Assembly (NCBI RefSeq): GCF_000237325.1
Contig: NC_017542.1
Coordinates: 2,948,501-3,012,500 of the forward strand
Direction: 5' to 3'
DNA from: Paenibacillus polymyxa M1
GTDB lineage: Bacteria > Bacillota > Bacilli > Paenibacillales > Paenibacillaceae
Length of the DNA: 64,000 nucleotides
Part shown: positions 28,035 through 38,270 of the stretch, in pieces
Numbering within the stretch: the first letter of the stretch is position 1
How the letters are laid out: each line of letters begins with the position of its first letter
Position numbers and translations under genes: made by a program
The notes under the pieces: model-generated
The model's database searches: none
Seen by the model: the letters and a program-made list of their open reading frames with translations, nothing else
What the model was told of the DNA's origin: nothing

Positions 28035-29501
28035 TTACGGAGCAGCCTCCGGTTCGAGCAGCATGAACAGCTCTTTCATCTGCTGTCGCTTGAGTTTGGG
28101 ACTAAGCACATACAAAGTATCGCCCGGTTCAATCACGGTCGTGCCTCTCGGGGCAATAATTTGCTCGTCCCGAATAATGGCTGTAAATAAGATATCTTCA
28201 GGCAGCTGTATATCCTGAATCGCCTTGCCCGCTATCGACATCCCCTTTTGTACCTGAATGTGGTTGATTTCCGAAGTGGTTTTTCCCAGAGAAACTAATT
28301 CCAGCAGTGAAGGAGACGATGTCTCGTTAGGGTCCATCAAGCCAAGCTTCACCGCTAGCCACGAGATTGTAGTACCTTGGATAATCGCAGAAGTGAGCAC
28401 GACGAAAAATACAACATTAAAAAATAAAGGTCCTACATCCATTTCATCCAGTAATGGATAAGTTGCTAGTACAATGGGTACCGCCCCCCGCAATCCTGCC
28501 CAGGATAACAGTGTCTTCTCGCGTACAGAGTACCTGGAAAAAAGCAAGCTTAGGAACACGCCTATTGGACGAGCCACGAGCATGAGGATGAAGGAAAGCG
28601 CCAAGCTTTGCCACGCGATACCCAGCAATTGATCGGGAAAGACCAACAAGCCGAGCAGGACAAACATCATAATCTGCACCATCCAGGCGAAGCCATTGTT
28701 AAAATGAATAATGGATCGCTTGTAGGTTAAGTCGGAATTTCCCAATACAATGGCCATGACATAAACCGCCAGCAATCCGCTCGCCTCCAGTAACGATGCC
28801 GCCGCATACGTCAATACCGCAAATGCCAATGCCATCACAGGATACAAACCGGATGAATCAAAATTCATTTTATTAATCGCATATACACCTAAGCGTCCGA
28901 GTACAAAACCAACGGCTAAACCAAAACCCATTTCCCATAAAAACAACAAGATATGTATCCAAATGGATTGTTCAGGGTGATGTATCAGCTCAATCAATGT
29001 TACTGTGAGAAATACAGCCATCGGGTCATTGCTGCCGGATTCCGCTTCAAGCGTCGAGGTAATTCGCTTTTTGATGTTTTTACCTCCTAAAACGGAAAAC
29101 ACTGCTGCCGCATCCGTCGAACCAACAATAGCGCCAAACAGCATGGATTCCATCCAGCTCACGCCTAAAATAAACTTGGCGCAGACGCCAATGACTACAG
29201 TCGTAATGATGACTCCTAACGTTGATAATGACAACGCAGGTCGAATTACTGGCTTAACATCTGCAAACTTTGTCTGCATCCCGCCTTCAAACAAGATTAC
29301 AATGAGCGCAAGAATGCCCACCAGCTGTGTGATAAAGGCATTATCAAAATAAATAAACTGACTGAGCACCATGCCTACGGCAATAAACAAAACAAGCGCA
29401 GGCATACCGAAACGGCTGGAAAATTTGGTAGTCAGCACACCGACCAGCAGCAAGCCGGACAGCAAAAGCACAATCAAATTAATCACGGTTGTCTGTTCCA
29501 T
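28035..29501 (-). CDS. Potassium/proton antiporter, CvrA/NhaP2-like (CPA1 family)
   Basis: 488 residues. About 12 membrane helices form a Na+/H+ exchanger domain (residues 5-385) with the GSTDAAAVFSVL and ESGSNDPMAVF motifs of the ion-binding site. A C-terminal RCK_C/TrkA_C domain (about 405-480) reads the cytosolic state, as in K+/H+ antiporters. I chose the ATG at 29501 behind AGGAG; the frame opens 11 codons earlier without a ribosome binding site. Monocistronic. Role: cell volume and K+ homeostasis. Confidence 0.9.
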   Translation of the reverse strand: MEQTTVINLIVLLLSGLLLVGVLTTKFSSRFGMPALVLFIAVGMVLSQFIYFDNAFITQLVGILALIVILFEGGMQTKFADVKPVIRPALSLSTLGVIITTVVIGVCAKFILGVSWMESMLFGAIVGSTDAAAVFSVLGGKNIKKRITSTLEAESGSNDPMAVFLTVTLIELIHHPEQSIWIHILLFLWEMGFGLAVGFVLGRLGVYAINKMNFDSSGLYPVMALAFAVLTYAAASLLEASGLLAVYVMAIVLGNSDLTYKRSIIHFNNGFAWMVQIMMFVLLGLLVFPDQLLGIAWQSLALSFILMLVARPIGVFLSLLFSRYSVREKTLLSWAGLRGAVPIVLATYPLLDEMDVGPLFFNVVFFVVLTSAIIQGTTISWLAVKLGLMDPNETSSPSLLELVSLGKTTSEINHIQVQKGMSIAGKAIQDIQLPEDILFTAIIRDEQIIAPRGTTVIEPGDTLYVLSPKLKRQQMKELFMLLEPEAAP

Positions 29502-29611
29502 ACGGCTTCTCCTATCTTGAAAATAAATGTTCATTTTTTCGCCTTCTAACTATATACCCTCAAATCACATAGAATACTAATCTTAAGTAAAAAAAATTAT
29601 AGGAGAAAATT

Positions 29612-29660
29612 AAAAAATCCAGCTCATGGTCTGTGCTAAATCGGCACTCCATAAGCTGGT
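29612..29660 (-). terminator. Terminator of fumC
   Basis: CCAGCT-ATG and CAT-AGCTGG arms with T-run on the minus strand, between fumC and the antiporter gene. Confidence 0.75.
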
Positions 29661-29702
29661 CTGTAATTTTTATAGGTGTTAAGCTGCGACAAATGTTGTG
29701 CT

Positions 29703-31091
29703 TTAGGCTTTAGGATGAATCATATGCGCTGGTACAACATATTGGTCAAACTGCTCTTCAGTCAGCAGTCCGCTACGGAGTGCCGCTTCCTTTAGAGACA
29801 GTCCTTCCGCATGTGCAAGTTTGGCGATTTTAGCGGCATTTTCATAGCCGATATGTGGATTCAATGCTGTCACCAACATCAGTGAATTATTCAAATTGTG
29901 CTCAATCTTAGCGAGATCAGGCTCGATGCCGACGGCACAGTTGTCATTAAAAGCAATGATGGAATCAGCCAGCAGATGAACTGATTGCAAAAAATTGTAT
30001 ATGATTACTGGCTTAAACACATTCAGTTCGAAATTTCCTTGACTTGCTGCAAAGCCGATGGCTGCATCATTACCCATGACTTGCGTAACGACCATCGTTA
30101 GTGCTTCACTCTGGGTCGGATTTACCTTACCAGGCATAATGGAGCTACCTGGCTCGTTAGCAGGAATCGTGATTTCGCCCAAGCCGCTCCGTGGACCACT
30201 AGCCAACCAGCGAACATCATTGGCGATTTTCATCAAATCTGCAGCTAACGCTTTGATTGCTCCATGTACAGCCACCACTTCATCGTGACTGGTCAGTGCA
30301 TGAAATTTATTAGGTGCAGAAGTGAACGTTTTACCAGTGAAGCCGGATATTTCCGCAGAGGTTCGGGAACCAAACTCTGGATGAGCATTAATTCCTGTAC
30401 CCACTGCTGTTCCGCCAATCGCCAGCTCCTTCATATATTGAACCGTATCGACGATCATTCGTTTGCTTTTATCCAGCATGGCATACCAGCCGCTGATTTC
30501 CTGACCCAGTGTTAGTGGTGTCGCATCCTGTAAATGGGTTCGGCCAATTTTGATGATATCCTTGAATTGTTCTGACTTCTGTTGAAAAGTCTCTTTCAGC
30601 TTATCAATGGCAGGCAACAAACGGTCCTCGACGGCAATAACACCTGCTACATGAAGGGCTGTAGGAAACGTATCATTTGAGCTTTGTGACATATTCACAT
30701 CGTCATTCGGATGCAGCTTCGCATCTTTTCCCTGTTCTTGAAGCCATTGGCTTCCCAGATGAGCAATCACTTCATTGACATTCATATTGGACTGCGTTCC
30801 GCTCCCTGTCTGCCATACAACCAACGGGAAATGGTCATCGACTCGTCCAGCTAAAATTTCGTCCGCTGCATAAATAATGGCGTCCTGCTTTTCCTGAGAT
30901 AGCTTACCCAACTTATAATTGCTGATCGCCGCACTCTTTTTGAGCACCGCGAACGCCTGAATGACCTCTAATGGCATTTTCTCCGAACCAATCGGGAAAT
31001 TTTCCTTACTGCGCTGTGTTTGCGCTCCCCACAAACGGTCTGCCGGTACTTTGATTTCGCCCAACGTATCCTTTTCAATGCGGTATTTCAA
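29703..31091 (-). CDS. fumC: Class II fumarate hydratase
   Basis: Interconverts fumarate and malate in the TCA cycle. The signature [11 protein letters not shown] and the [14 protein letters not shown] and [16 protein letters not shown] blocks are intact. I chose the TTG at 31091 because GAGGAGG lies 7 bases before it and it gives 462 residues with a start ([15 protein letters not shown]) like B. subtilis FumC; the frame opens 12 codons earlier without such support. Single gene with its own terminator. Confidence 0.97.
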   Translation of the reverse strand: MKYRIEKDTLGEIKVPADRLWGAQTQRSKENFPIGSEKMPLEVIQAFAVLKKSAAISNYKLGKLSQEKQDAIIYAADEILAGRVDDHFPLVVWQTGSGTQSNMNVNEVIAHLGSQWLQEQGKDAKLHPNDDVNMSQSSNDTFPTALHVAGVIAVEDRLLPAIDKLKETFQQKSEQFKDIIKIGRTHLQDATPLTLGQEISGWYAMLDKSKRMIVDTVQYMKELAIGGTAVGTGINAHPEFGSRTSAEISGFTGKTFTSAPNKFHALTSHDEVVAVHGAIKALAADLMKIANDVRWLASGPRSGLGEITIPANEPGSSIMPGKVNPTQSEALTMVVTQVMGNDAAIGFAASQGNFELNVFKPVIIYNFLQSVHLLADSIIAFNDNCAVGIEPDLAKIEHNLNNSLMLVTALNPHIGYENAAKIAKLAHAEGLSLKEAALRSGLLTEEQFDQYVVPAHMIHPKA

Positions 31092-31258
31092 CTCATTTCC
31101 TCCTCTTGGCCTATGTAATTCAGACAAAATATGGTGATCTTCTTTGCCTATTATACATTAAATTTCAGATGTTATCATATATTTTGCAAGCGCTTTTTTT
31201 ACAATAGGGTCAGAGGAGAGACAGAAGAAAAATTCAGCTATGAGCTTGATTACCAGCC

Positions 31259-32803
31259 TCAGCTAATCGTGATGTTGCTTTTGGCATGAACTTCTTTTCT
31301 GCCCAGTAGCTTGTTTAACGCGTCAATATAAGCTTTAGCGCTAGCTTCCAAAATATCTGTACTTGTACCTCTTCCCAGTGCTGTGTATTCACCTTGCCTC
31401 AAAATAGCGTGGACTTCCCCCAACGCATCTTTGCCGTACGTTACAGACTGGATGGAGTAATCCTCCAATTCCACCACTTCCCCACTGGCCTTGTCTATCG
31501 CATTGAAAATCGCATCTACAGAACCATTACCCATCGCTACTTCATCAATCGATGTACCATCTTGCTTATTCAGCCGTATGGAGGCGACTGGGACCGACTG
31601 ATTACCATAGGAAACCTGAATGGAACTTAGCGTGTAAATTTGAGGCGAGGCATTGCGGCTTTCATCCATCAAGACGAGTAAATCTTCATCCAGCACCTGT
31701 TTTTTCTTATCCGCCAAGGCTTTGAATTTGCGGAACGCATCCTGAAGCTGTTCCTCTGTCAAAACATCAAAGCCCATGTCCGCCAGCTTTTCCTTAAACG
31801 CATGACGTCCCGAATGCTTGCCTAATACAAGTTTACTCGTCTTCAGACCAATGCGCTCAGGGGACACGATCTCATACGTTGTACGCTCCTTCAGCATTCC
31901 GTCCTGGTGGATACCGGACTCATGTGCAAATGCATTGGCCCCCACAATAGCCTTGTTTCCTGGTACCGACATCCCCGTACGTTTGCTTACCAGTCGACTG
32001 GTGGCATACAGCTCCTTCAAAATCAGACTCGTTTGTGCACCATAGAGATCGGTTCTCGTATCAAGGGCCAGTGCGACCTCCTCGATAGGTGTATTTCCGG
32101 CTCGCTCACCGATGCCATTAATGGTACCTTCAAATTGATCTACACCGTTACGGATAGCTGCCAGCGTATTGGCTGTTGCCATGCCAAGATCATCATGACA
32201 GTGTGTGCTAAGCTGTATTTTTTCGATACCTGGTACTTGTTGTTTTACGATTCTAAACATTTCTCCAAATTGATCTGGCGAGGCATATCCCACCGTATCC
32301 GGCAAATTGACGACGGTCGCCCCAGCGCGAATTGCCATATCTACAACTTCACAAATAAAGTCCAACTCGGTACGACTGGCATCCTCTGCCGAAAATTCTA
32401 TCTTGCTAAAATACTTGCGTCCATAACGAATGGCAGCGGCAGCGGTCTCTAATACCTTCGCTTTATCCATTCGCAGCTTATGCTGGCGATGAATAGGTGA
32501 GGTAGCTAGGAACAAGTGAAGACAAGCGTCCTCCGCGCCCCGTAGAGCTTCTCTGACCGCATCTATATCCTGCTCTTTCGAGCGTGCAAAACCAACCAGT
32601 GTTGCTTGGGTGACCTGTTTGGCAATTTTCTGCATGCTGACGATCTCACCAGGTGAGGTTGCCGGAAAGCCAGTCTCAATCCGATCTACGCCTAATTTTT
32701 GAAGCTGAAGAGCTATTTCCACCTTTTCTGTGCTGGTTAAGCTAACTCCTGGTGATTGTTCTCCATCTCTTAACGTTGTGTCCAACACCCATATTTTTCG
32801 CAT
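31259..32803 (-). CDS. leuA: 2-isopropylmalate synthase
   Basis: First committed step of leucine synthesis: condenses 2-ketoisovalerate and acetyl-CoA. 514 residues. HMGL-like TIM barrel with LDTTLRDGEQSPGVS and the metal motif STHCHDDLGMATAN; a C-terminal LeuA allosteric domain covers about residues 385-500. It stands alone, not in an ilv-leu operon, directly downstream of a GntR-type regulator gene, so it may be a second copy under special control. Confidence 0.93.
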   Translation of the reverse strand: MRKIWVLDTTLRDGEQSPGVSLTSTEKVEIALQLQKLGVDRIETGFPATSPGEIVSMQKIAKQVTQATLVGFARSKEQDIDAVREALRGAEDACLHLFLATSPIHRQHKLRMDKAKVLETAAAAIRYGRKYFSKIEFSAEDASRTELDFICEVVDMAIRAGATVVNLPDTVGYASPDQFGEMFRIVKQQVPGIEKIQLSTHCHDDLGMATANTLAAIRNGVDQFEGTINGIGERAGNTPIEEVALALDTRTDLYGAQTSLILKELYATSRLVSKRTGMSVPGNKAIVGANAFAHESGIHQDGMLKERTTYEIVSPERIGLKTSKLVLGKHSGRHAFKEKLADMGFDVLTEEQLQDAFRKFKALADKKKQVLDEDLLVLMDESRNASPQIYTLSSIQVSYGNQSVPVASIRLNKQDGTSIDEVAMGNGSVDAIFNAIDKASGEVVELEDYSIQSVTYGKDALGEVHAILRQGEYTALGRGTSTDILEASAKAYIDALNKLLGRKEVHAKSNITIS

Positions 32804-32866
32804 ACAGATACCACCTTTGGTTTGATTTTAGGAGATGCTCAAAGTAGAAGGTTTAAACATCATTTT

Positions 32867-32882
32867 ATTCATCTGATCATCT
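32867..32882. promoter_or_regulatory. 16-mer shared with the GntR gene start, upstream of leuA
   Basis: ATTCATCTGATCATCT occurs here and again at 33608-33623, across the start codon of the GntR-type gene. Here it is extended by GATG into a tandem CATCTGAT repeat. Possible binding site for that regulator. Confidence 0.4.
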
Positions 32883-32902
32883 GATGTTTAAGATTAAAAA
32901 AA

Positions 32903-33613
32903 TTAAGAACTTCCCATATGCTTTTGCAGCTCCAGCTTGGTGCCGTCCAAATGCTGAATACTATACAGTTCTGCAGCTTTGCCATCCTGCTCCAAGATCG
33001 CTTCATAAATTTTTTCATGTTGAAGTGTAAAATGATTTTGCATTGCTGGATCGGTAATCAGATTGCTCAGCGCCTTGCGAATAGCCTCTACAAAGCTGCG
33101 GTAGACGTCCGTAAGCACCTTATTGCCTGTAGCTGCTGCAACAGCCAAGTGAAAAGTGATATCCGCATCCAAGTACCCATTCATATCTCCAGCGGCCAAT
33201 GTCGCAGCTCGACGGTCCAGCGCCTCCCGCATCAAGCGTAAATCTTGGTCATTACGACGTAACGCAGCTAATCTGGCAATCTCCAGTTCCAGCACGCTCC
33301 GCACTTCATAAACTTCAATAATTTCAGCGCGACTTAGTCGGTAATCCAATGGTTCTTGAGAAGTCGTTGGTTGGCAGACAAAGGTTCCGTGTCCTTGCTT
33401 TTTCTCTAATAGACCGGCATGCACCAGTACGCTAACCGCCTCACGAACTGTAGATCGCCCGACTCCAAATAGCTTCATAAGCTCGGGTTCCGTTGGAATC
33501 CTAGTGCCCACATTCCATTCACCAGCAGCAATTTTTCGTTGTAGCTGCTCAGCCACTTCATCGGCAATTTGCTTGCGTTTGACGGCTTGAAAAGGCACCA
33601 TTTCATAATTCAT
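32903..33613 (-). CDS. GntR/FadR-family transcriptional regulator (FCD domain)
   Basis: 236 residues. N-terminal winged helix (about 10-75: IADEVAEQLQRKI, LMKLFGVGRSTVREAVSVL) and C-terminal FCD ligand-binding domain (about 95-225) with metal-type residues (DADITFHLAVA, HEKIYEAI). Family members respond to organic acids and similar metabolites. It precedes leuA in the same direction with 99 bases between. A second ATG four codons downstream (33601) could also start it, but GGAG lies 8 bases before 33613. Confidence 0.88.
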   Translation of the reverse strand: MNYEMVPFQAVKRKQIADEVAEQLQRKIAAGEWNVGTRIPTEPELMKLFGVGRSTVREAVSVLVHAGLLEKKQGHGTFVCQPTTSQEPLDYRLSRAEIIEVYEVRSVLELEIARLAALRRNDQDLRLMREALDRRAATLAAGDMNGYLDADITFHLAVAAATGNKVLTDVYRSFVEAIRKALSNLITDPAMQNHFTLQHEKIYEAILEQDGKAAELYSIQHLDGTKLELQKHMGSS

Positions 33614-33623
33614 CTGATCATCT
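33608..33623. promoter_or_regulatory. Second copy of the 16-mer, overlapping the GntR gene start
   Basis: ATTCATCTGATCATCT, identical to 32867-32882. It covers the start codon and the space to the ribosome binding site, so it would suit autorepression, though part of it may reflect translation signals. Confidence 0.4.
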
Positions 33624-33714
33624 CCTGTTTCGTATCATACTATGACACATTGCTTTTCTGCAACCTATTTCACCTTCCTTCCCCATTATCTTTTATATAA
33701 GACCTTACCAACCG

Positions 33715-33748
33715 AAAAAGCTTGCACCGTTCATCACGATGCAAGCTT
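33715..33748 (-). terminator. Terminator of the aldose epimerase gene
   Basis: AAGCTTGCA and TGCAAGCTT stem with T-run on the minus strand. Confidence 0.85.
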
Positions 33749-33766
33749 ATGAGGATAGAGAACATA

Positions 33767-34786
33767 TTAAGATTTCGTTTTATTCGGAGTAACACAATAC
33801 AGACGGCTGGTTGTTTCAAAAATATGCCCCGGAGCCAGTGCAATTAACCCGATGTCTTCCGCAGGCAAGTCTGGTCGATTCGGCGCATTGATCATGTTCA
33901 TTTGCGGTTCAGGACAGATAAATTCCTTGTTCGCTTTGTTGTTCCAGATCATCCAATGCTTATAAGCAGTGCCTACATCGTATACAAGGGTAGCACCTGT
34001 CTTACTGTGTGTGAGTTCCATGTAGTTACGTCCATTTTGCGGAGCCGCCGTATAATGATTATCCATAGAGGCAAAATAAGGGCTAACTCCTGTTGTCTTC
34101 ATCAATTCCTCTTCCGGGGATAACGGTTGGAACTGCCCAGTGGCCAACAATCGATCTGTCAGCTCACGCCGCTCACCGATCGTAACCTTAATCTTGTAAT
34201 CCTCAGGCGAGCTATCAGGTACAAACGGTACCCGAATGGCTGTGTGAAAGGCAAACAAGTTGGGAATCGGCTGATCCCCCTCGTTATGAATCACATAACG
34301 CTGATGCAGGCCAAATTCGTCCAGGCTGTACGTCAGCTTCATTGTAAAGGTGAAGGGTAAATAACGGAACATAGGATGCCCTTCCCTTACATGCTGATTC
34401 ATTACTACATAACTACCTTGCTCCCCGGAACCGTAGTCCTCAACCTCCCACCGAACGGTGTGTAAAAAGCCGTGCAAATGGTTATGGGTAGCCTCTTCAT
34501 TAATTGGCAGCTCATATGTAACACCATTCCACAGGAATTTTCCATCCTCATACCGATTCGGAGGGAACAAAAAAGGAATTCCGTAAACGGATGGGCTTTG
34601 CTTAAAAGCCTCTATGCTCTCAGCATCCGGCTCACGTAGAAAAGAATATCCCGTCTCATTGTCACGAAAAGTAATCAGATTTGCGCCGTTTCCTGGCAGG
34701 GCAACCGCTTCATATCGTCCAAATTTAAGACGAATCGCCGGTATTCCATAATAAAGATCACCAATTGCAGTATGCTGTTGTGTCAT
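33767..34786 (-). CDS. Aldose 1-epimerase family protein
   Basis: 339 residues from the ATG at 34786 behind AAGGAGG. The fold's catalytic pattern is visible: HNHLHGFLHTVRW, NLFAFHTAIRVPF and ICPEPQMNMINAPNRP. GalM-type enzymes interconvert sugar anomers; this branch may act on hexose-6-phosphates or other sugars. Single gene, no sugar operon around it. Confidence 0.87.
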   Translation of the reverse strand: MTQQHTAIGDLYYGIPAIRLKFGRYEAVALPGNGANLITFRDNETGYSFLREPDAESIEAFKQSPSVYGIPFLFPPNRYEDGKFLWNGVTYELPINEEATHNHLHGFLHTVRWEVEDYGSGEQGSYVVMNQHVREGHPMFRYLPFTFTMKLTYSLDEFGLHQRYVIHNEGDQPIPNLFAFHTAIRVPFVPDSSPEDYKIKVTIGERRELTDRLLATGQFQPLSPEEELMKTTGVSPYFASMDNHYTAAPQNGRNYMELTHSKTGATLVYDVGTAYKHWMIWNNKANKEFICPEPQMNMINAPNRPDLPAEDIGLIALAPGHIFETTSRLYCVTPNKTKS

Positions 34787-34882
34787 CAAAAATCCTCCTT
34801 GATGAAATGACGATGTTTAATGAAAGCGTTTAGCTTTTGGCTTGACTATACCATGTCCAGCAAAAAAATTCCACGTCAACAC

Positions 34883-34909
34883 AAAAAAACGATGCCCCGC
34901 AAGGCATCG
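34883..34909 (-). terminator. Terminator of the metallohydrolase gene
   Basis: CGATGCC/GGCATCG stem with a seven-T run on the minus strand, just after the stop at 34923. Confidence 0.88.
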
Positions 34910-34922
34910 TCCTTCACACATA

Positions 34923-35726
34923 TTACACATAGCGTCCCTGTTTGGGTACTGCCATGTGTTCAAAATTCCCAGCCAGCCGTTCCAACTGATCGGTCAGCTC
35001 GGTACCTTGCATGAAATGTCCATGCCCTGTAACTGCAATTGCGGGCTTTAAACCAGCTAACATTTTCACTGACCGCTGTGCAGCTTGCCAATCTGTTGTA
35101 AAATATGCAGGCGGTCCGTGGATTTCTTTTTCCTGTAAAAGCACAGCCAATGCCGATTCCTGCTTTACCGTGATAAAAGCGTCACCAGCCACCATTAAGC
35201 GTCTCTGCTCATGAAAAAGCGATACATGACCAGGTGTATGTCCTGGTGTATGCAGCCACTTCCAACCAGGGGCGCCGGGGATACTGCCATCTTTGGGCAA
35301 GGAGGTGATGCGATCATCGAGATCTATAGCATCATTGGGGTACAAAAAGGAAATTCCCGACATCAAACCTCCCCCCACACTAGGGTCAGGTTTTTGATAA
35401 TCTTTCATTCCCGTCAAATAAGGTAGTTCCAAAGGGTGTGCATAGACAGGCGTACCCCAATGCTGTACCAACTCAATAACCGAACCTACGTGGTCAAAAT
35501 GACCGTGAGTAAGCACAATAGCAACCGGAGGACCCGTAAACCGTTCCTCAGCCAGGCGTATAATCGAGTCTGTGAATCCTGTCATCCCCGTATCCACCAG
35601 CACCCAGGATCGGCTTCCCGGCTCTCCGATAAAACACACATTTACAAACAGCGTCCGTAAGCTCAGGAGATCGGGAGCAGCCTCTTCATTTGCCGTCATT
35701 CCTTCGGTGAACAGATGATTTGCCAA
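34923..35726 (-). CDS. MBL-fold metallo-hydrolase
   Basis: 267 residues. The HxHxDH metal motif is HGHFDH (near residue 75), followed by TPGHTPGH, a metal-ligand aspartate in VAGDAF and a terminal VTGHGHFM. Typical of YflN-like hydrolases of unknown substrate. Single gene. Confidence 0.88.
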   Translation of the reverse strand: MANHLFTEGMTANEEAAPDLLSLRTLFVNVCFIGEPGSRSWVLVDTGMTGFTDSIIRLAEERFTGPPVAIVLTHGHFDHVGSVIELVQHWGTPVYAHPLELPYLTGMKDYQKPDPSVGGGLMSGISFLYPNDAIDLDDRITSLPKDGSIPGAPGWKWLHTPGHTPGHVSLFHEQRRLMVAGDAFITVKQESALAVLLQEKEIHGPPAYFTTDWQAAQRSVKMLAGLKPAIAVTGHGHFMQGTELTDQLERLAGNFEHMAVPKQGRYV

Positions 35727-35852
35727 AGCTTCACCCTCCTATTCACATGGAATTTCTTGTTATACTCGACCTATAGGCTTCCCCCATGTCAGCAGATTAT
35801 GCGGACACTGCTAAATATAATCCGCTTGTCACGAAAATAGACCATGTTTACA

Positions 35853-36149
35853 TTACTCGGGTAATTTACTCCATGCCGCATCCAGCAAATAGTCGAAAAG
35901 ATCATCATTCTCTTCAATCCAGCTATCCATCTGTAGCATTTCTTCCTCCAAGCGCGGCTCTCCAGCAAAATGGAGACTATAATCCCACTCCTTTCCCTTT
36001 TTACTGTGGAAGGTAATTTCATATATAGAACTCTGTCCGTCTACTCCAAATACCACTTGACCTAAATATGCCCCGTTCTCATCTCTTGTCATTTGTGCCT
36101 GTTGAATATGTACTTCTTTCAATTCCTGAGAAGAATTTTGCTCTGTCAT
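35853..36149 (-). CDS. Conserved hypothetical protein, 98 residues
   Basis: Soluble, acidic protein with no recognised domain (IYEITFHSKKGKEWDYSL, WIEENDDLFDYLLDAAW). Ribosome binding site is weak (AAAGGGCGG, far). It lies between a metallohydrolase and a divergent aminopeptidase gene. The composition and length look like a true gene; function unknown. Confidence 0.65.
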   Translation of the reverse strand: MTEQNSSQELKEVHIQQAQMTRDENGAYLGQVVFGVDGQSSIYEITFHSKKGKEWDYSLHFAGEPRLEEEMLQMDSWIEENDDLFDYLLDAAWSKLPE

Positions 36150-36312
36150 TTATTTAACCGCCCTTTCATTTTCACTAAAAAGTACCAAAACTGATTTGTG
36201 AACCTTTTCGTTACATTGTACAATATATAAGCTATGTGTGGAATTTGCAAAAAAACTGTGCGAATTACCCTATTCCTATTTGAGGCTTTTTCGTGAAATG
36301 GAGGAAAGTTAC

Positions 36313-37545
36313 ATGTCAGATTTTCAACAAAAATTGCAGAAATATGCGGAATTAGCCGTTCGAGTGGGCGCGAATGTCCAACCTGGGCAGACACTTATCG
36401 TTCATGCGCCAATCTTGTCCGCCGAACTCGTACGACTTATCGTTAAATCAGCGTATACTGTCGGAGCCAAGCTGGTAAAAGTAAAATGGAGTGATGAGAC
36501 GGTTACCCGATTACAGTATGAACTAGCTCCTGATGAAACTTTTAATATTGCTCCCAAATGGTACGCAGCCGAAATGACTGAAGAAGTCGAAAATGGCGCT
36601 GCAGTACTCCATGTCATTGCCGAGAATCCTGATTTGCTTCAAGGAATTCCGTCCAGCAGAATTACCGCTGCCCAGCGTGTGCGATCACATGAATTACGGC
36701 AATACCGTGAATACCAAATGGCTGACAAGTTCAGCTGGTCTCTGATTGCTTATCCTTCAGCAGAATGGGCAGCCAAAGTGTTCCCTGATCTGCCAGCTTC
36801 CGAGCAAATGGATAAACTGTGGGAAGCCATTTTCAGCACTGTACGTGTGGATCTGGACAACCCTGTGGAGGCGTGGAATGAGCATTTGAAAACTCTTTCC
36901 AGCAAAGCTGATATTTTAAACTCCAAACGCTATAAAAAGCTGCATTATCTGGCTCCAGGTACAGACCTCACCATCGAACTTGCAAAAGACCATCTGTGGG
37001 TAGCAGCCGAAAGCATCAACCAACAGGGACATAGTTTTGTAGCCAACATGCCTACTGAAGAGGTATTTACTGCTCCACTTAAAACGGGAGTAAACGGTAA
37101 AGTCAGCAGCACCAAGCCACTCAGCTACAGTGGCAACATTATCGACAACTTCTCACTGACCTTTGAAAATGGACGTATTGTCGATGTACAGGCCGAAACC
37201 GGCTTGGAGACTCTCCAGCATCTCGTAGAAATGGACGAAGGTTCACACTACCTGGGCGAGGTTGCGCTCGTGCCTCACAAGTCACCGATCTCTGACAAAA
37301 ATATTTTATTCTACAATACATTGTTTGATGAAAATGCCTCGAACCATCTGGCTATCGGTAATGCCTATGCATTCAACCTTAAAGGTGGTAAAGATATGAC
37401 TCAAGAGCAGTTGGCTGCCAACGGTCTGAACTCCAGTCTGACTCACGTCGACTTTATGATTGGTTCAGGTGAAATGGACATTAACGGCGTTACCGAAGAC
37501 GGTACTGAGGAACCGATCTTCCGTAAAGGAAATTGGGCGATCTAA
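36313..37545 (+). CDS. Aminopeptidase, M29 family, AmpS-like
   Basis: 410 residues, the usual size of Bacillus AmpS. The start is the ATG at 36313 behind ATGGAGGAA; the frame opens 25 codons earlier without support. M29 metal-site motifs are visible: glutamates in NMPTEEVFTAP and EVALVPHKSPIS, and His/Asp in LTHVDFMIGSGEMDING. Removes N-terminal residues from peptides in the cytoplasm. Single gene ending in a strong terminator. Confidence 0.93.
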   Translation: MSDFQQKLQKYAELAVRVGANVQPGQTLIVHAPILSAELVRLIVKSAYTVGAKLVKVKWSDETVTRLQYELAPDETFNIAPKWYAAEMTEEVENGAAVLHVIAENPDLLQGIPSSRITAAQRVRSHELRQYREYQMADKFSWSLIAYPSAEWAAKVFPDLPASEQMDKLWEAIFSTVRVDLDNPVEAWNEHLKTLSSKADILNSKRYKKLHYLAPGTDLTIELAKDHLWVAAESINQQGHSFVANMPTEEVFTAPLKTGVNGKVSSTKPLSYSGNIIDNFSLTFENGRIVDVQAETGLETLQHLVEMDEGSHYLGEVALVPHKSPISDKNILFYNTLFDENASNHLAIGNAYAFNLKGGKDMTQEQLAANGLNSSLTHVDFMIGSGEMDINGVTEDGTEEPIFRKGNWAI

Positions 37546-37555
37546 CACGGCAAAA

Positions 37556-37588
37556 AAGGCTCTCACCGCTTTATGCGGGAGAGCCTTC
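37556..37588. terminator. Bidirectional terminator after the aminopeptidase gene
   Basis: GGCTCTC-CCGC/GCGG-GAGAGCC stem; the T-run is strongest on the minus strand, so it also ends the convergent gene at 37621. Confidence 0.85.
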
Positions 37589-37620
37589 TTGCTTCGTCCG
37601 TTAGGATATGTTACCTATAT

Positions 37621-38112
37621 TCACAGTGTATTAATCCAATAGTTCGCTGCAAGTCCAAAAACGATTTGTACTATGCTGATGATGAAAAAGACAATAAAGC
37701 AGCTTACGACTCTTCGATTAATGGTTTGATGTAAGGATAAAGATGATTTCACATAGAACATACTACCTAATATCCCTAAACATAGACCAAAGACGCCTGC
37801 AAATAACCACCCTATAACCAAGCTGACCACGACAAAAGCCCAACTCCAGCCAGGAGCCTTACTTACTGGAACATAAGGTTGATTGGACCCAAGATATATA
37901 CCGTTCACAGCTAAATCTGCTTTGTTGCCAATGACTACAACATTCAGAGCTTTCTCCTTTAATCTTATTGGAAAATCAATCAAGTTTAAAAATGCGTTCT
38001 GGCTTTTCACCTTCTGCTCGCTACCATTCACAATGACTTTTCCACCGTTAAAGCCACGCTTATACTCAATAGTATATTGAGTATCTTGATCTTCTACATT
38101 CCACTTTGCCAT
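37621..38112 (-). CDS. Hypothetical membrane protein
   Basis: 163 residues. A soluble N-terminal part of about 85 residues (EDQDTQYTIEYKRGFNGGK, beta-rich, with lysines) is followed by two or three membrane segments (about 88-118 and 137-160). AAAGGAG precedes the ATG. No family recognised. Confidence 0.72.
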   Translation of the reverse strand: MAKWNVEDQDTQYTIEYKRGFNGGKVIVNGSEQKVKSQNAFLNLIDFPIRLKEKALNVVVIGNKADLAVNGIYLGSNQPYVPVSKAPGWSWAFVVVSLVIGWLFAGVFGLCLGILGSMFYVKSSLSLHQTINRRVVSCFIVFFIISIVQIVFGLAANYWINTL

Positions 38113-38215
38113 CGCTAAACTCCTTTCAAAATTTAGGGGAGCCGTAAATATACTCCCGGGATTTCCTAATTATGTACCATGAAAATCATACCATAAGCTG
38201 CAAGTTAAATAATGG

Positions 38216-38239
38216 AAAAAGGTCGCTTATTAGCGACCT
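38216..38239 (-). terminator. Terminator of gldA
   Basis: AGGTCGCT/AGCGACCT stem with five T on the minus strand. Confidence 0.85.
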
Positions 38240-38270
38240 CTGAACCTACTTTATTAGTATGGGATTAGTT

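Noticed and set aside
38165..38180. Possible sixth dif-like site (TTATGTACCAT)
   Set aside because: Only the first seven bases of the arm match and there is no left arm.
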